From B30-G6 sp964633115 (GTDB taxonomy: Bacteria > Desulfobacterota > Desulfobacteria > Desulfobacterales > B30-G6): a stretch of 64,000 nt of DNA. The stretch spans positions 1-64,000 of the forward strand of contig CAZWEO010000011.1 in assembly GCA_964633115.1 (NCBI GenBank), read 5' to 3'. The notes below the pieces were generated by a model that had not been told where the DNA came from, searched no databases, and was given only the letters and a program-made list of their open reading frames with translations. Positions 62,691-64,000 of this stretch are shown here, one piece after another (the first letter of the stretch is position 1; each line of letters starts with the position of its first letter). The position numbers and the translations under genes are program-made.

Positions 62691-64000
62691 CTAGAGCAGC
62701 TTGACCACAACTAATGTAACATCATCTTCTTGGGGCAGCTTGCCTCTGAAGGACTGCAATTCGGCCAAAACCTTGTTTTGAATTTCATCTATCGTCGCGC
62801 TATGATTTTCCCGAATGATCTGTCGCAGTCGATCGTGTCCGAACATTTCATTTTGATTGTTACGGGTCTCATGGATACCATCGGTCTCCACCACCACAAC
62901 ACTCCCAGGAGCCCATCCTTCGCGTGTGTACATTTGAAAAGCATAATCATCGACAACGCCTAGCGCCATGCCCTCGCCATTGAGTTCCTCAAATTCACCC
63001 TGGGTCGGATCAAAGAGAAGTGCGGGATCATGACCGGCGCGTACCCAACTGAGCGTTCGATTTTGTTCATCGACCTCCAAAAAAAACATGCTTAAAAATC
63101 GGCTGGTGGCGTCGCTGTCGCGGGTAATATAGCGATTGACCTCTGTAAGTAGCTGCGCAGGGCCATGATATTCTCTGGCACTCAGATGTACAAACGCGCG
63201 GGCAGCGGTCATGTGCATGGCAGAACCAATACCATGCCCAGAGGCATCGCCCACCACAATCCCGAGTTTTTGATCAGGTAGCTCCAGGAAATCATAGTAG
63301 TCACCACCAATTTCGTCGCAATACAGACTGATACCGGAAACATCCATACCTGTACGGGTGGGCGGATTCTTGGGCAGTAGATTCTGCTGAATTTCCTCAG
63401 CCAGCTTGAGCTCATTGATCAACTGCATGCGGTGCCGAAGGCCATCGATCATGCTGTTGGTGTGCCCAGCGATGAGACCGAATTCATCATTGGTTGCAAT
63501 GGGTACGGTACCAGTTAGATCACCCTGACTAACCCGTTCCAGCACGCTGGTTTCGTTGGCAAAAAGCAGCTTTAGATTTTTGGAGTAAGACACAATCAAG
63601 TTAACAATCAGGATCAGCATCACCAGCATGATAAAAAAGACTTCATAGGCAACCGACATCTGGGCCGATACCAAAGAGGTGGTGGTTGTATCAAGATTGG
63701 AAAGCCAGACAATATCGCGCGAAAAAACCAGGATTAGGACGATGGAAAAAAACAACACTGAAGTCAGAGCGGCCAAGAAAAATTTGCGCGTCATGGAATA
63801 AAGCTGTTTGGGTGGGTGCTGGCGTTTACTTTCAGCGACCGCTTCGGCGATGATATGCCGCTCTTTTTCAAGCGCTGTATCCAAGGCTAAAAAAAATCCG
63901 GCCATGACACAACCGACCAACAAAGACAGTGTGCTGGTGATAGGGAATGCCAGAAAAACCATGTTATACAAACTGGCCAAAACACCGGCCATTAGGCTAA
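62691..64000 (-). CDS. Membrane PP2C/SpoIIE-type phosphatase (RsbU-like), partial
   Basis: At least 433 residues; the frame is still open at the window edge (the first ATG, 63992, is preceded by in-frame AGC-CTA), so the start is missing. Two or more membrane helices come first, then a HAMP-like linker (LERVSQGDLTGTVPIATNDE), a coiled segment and the phosphatase domain. Metal residues are in EIGGDYYDFLE, VGDASGHGIGSAMHM, VETDGIHETRN and EDDVTLVVVKL. It would reactivate the STAS protein in response to an outside or membrane signal. Confidence 0.9.
   Translation of the reverse strand, partial: SLMAGVLASLYNMVFLAFPITSTLSLLVGCVMAGFFLALDTALEKERHIIAEAVAESKRQHPPKQLYSMTRKFFLAALTSVLFFSIVLILVFSRDIVWLSNLDTTTTSLVSAQMSVAYEVFFIMLVMLILIVNLIVSYSKNLKLLFANETSVLERVSQGDLTGTVPIATNDEFGLIAGHTNSMIDGLRHRMQLINELKLAEEIQQNLLPKNPPTRTGMDVSGISLYCDEIGGDYYDFLELPDQKLGIVVGDASGHGIGSAMHMTAARAFVHLSAREYHGPAQLLTEVNRYITRDSDATSRFLSMFFLEVDEQNRTLSWVRAGHDPALLFDPTQGEFEELNGEGMALGVVDDYAFQMYTREGWAPGSVVVVETDGIHETRNNQNEMFGHDRLRQIIRENHSATIDEIQNKVLAELQSFRGKLPQEDDVTLVVVKLL

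Noticed and set aside
1..64000. tRNA, rRNA, CRISPR arrays or integrase/attachment sites
   Set aside because: No cloverleaf-like sequence, regular spacer repeats or integrase gene could be recognised by reading; a covariance search would be needed to exclude a missed tRNA.

Overview
The window looks like a chromosomal segment of a Desulfobacterota (deltaproteobacterial, Desulfobacterales-like) bacterium. This is an inference from gene content, with no rRNA gene or marker gene to confirm it. The pointers are DctQM/DctP TRAP genes, a branched-chain-type ABC system, Mo/W transhydroxylase pairs, a TauE-DUF1634-like-Usp operon, tandem FecR proteins and an alternative complex III. I see no tRNA, rRNA, CRISPR array, phage or intact insertion sequence.

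Layout. 1-572: end of an EamA transporter. 918-3869 (minus): rrf2-cydA-cydB, an Rrf2 regulator with three cysteines next to a cytochrome bd oxidase. 4148-14708 (plus): alternative complex III genes in the order actB-actC-actD-actF-pentaheme cytochrome, then a cbb3-like oxidase (ccoN and a diheme CcoO/CcoP-like fusion), small membrane subunits and an ActE-like monoheme cytochrome. 15027-17519: CcoI/FixI-type copper ATPase. 17667-19219: ubiG-ubiE quinone methyltransferases. 19271-20413: a hydroxypyruvate reductase that resembles the plant peroxisomal enzyme. 20410-21906 (minus): two tandem FecR-domain proteins. 22130-24169 (minus): TauE/SafE permease, small membrane protein, universal stress protein. 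24414-26261: acetyl-CoA hydrolase/transferase fused to a GNAT domain.

26699-51057 (all minus) is a catabolic island and the main point of interest. It has two pyrogallol-phloroglucinol transhydroxylase-like Mo enzymes, each with its Fe-S subunit. It also has an SDR reductase, a cyclase-family hydrolase, a 3-hydroxyacyl-CoA-dehydrogenase-like enzyme and a BKACE (beta-keto acid cleavage) enzyme. These families match, step for step, the anaerobic route pyrogallol -> phloroglucinol -> dihydrophloroglucinol -> 3-hydroxy-5-oxohexanoate -> 3,5-dioxohexanoate -> acetoacetate units. A five-gene ABC importer, a TRAP importer, a cupin, an arylsulfotransferase-like protein, a phosphotransferase and an IclR regulator fill the rest. 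One gene here, a cytidylate kinase-like/BON gene, is broken by a frameshift.

51448-58255 carries a second EamA transporter, UbiA and UbiB homologues, a small zinc ribbon, a secreted protein of unknown function and an unknown gene next to a PqqD-like protein. 58280-64000 (minus) is a signalling module: STAS antagonist, RsbW-like kinase, cyclic-nucleotide-binding protein, an ABC exporter with a large insertion in its ATPase domain, and a SpoIIE/RsbU-type phosphatase cut by the window end.

Taken together, the cell would degrade plant-type trihydroxybenzenes to acetyl units. It would also pass electrons from quinol either to O2 directly (cytochrome bd) or through alternative complex III to a cbb3-like oxidase. 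Quinone-biosynthesis homologues (ubiG, ubiE, ubiA, ubiB) lie on the same segment. Several small dispersed repeats, including a 143-bp MITE-like element, sit between the genes.
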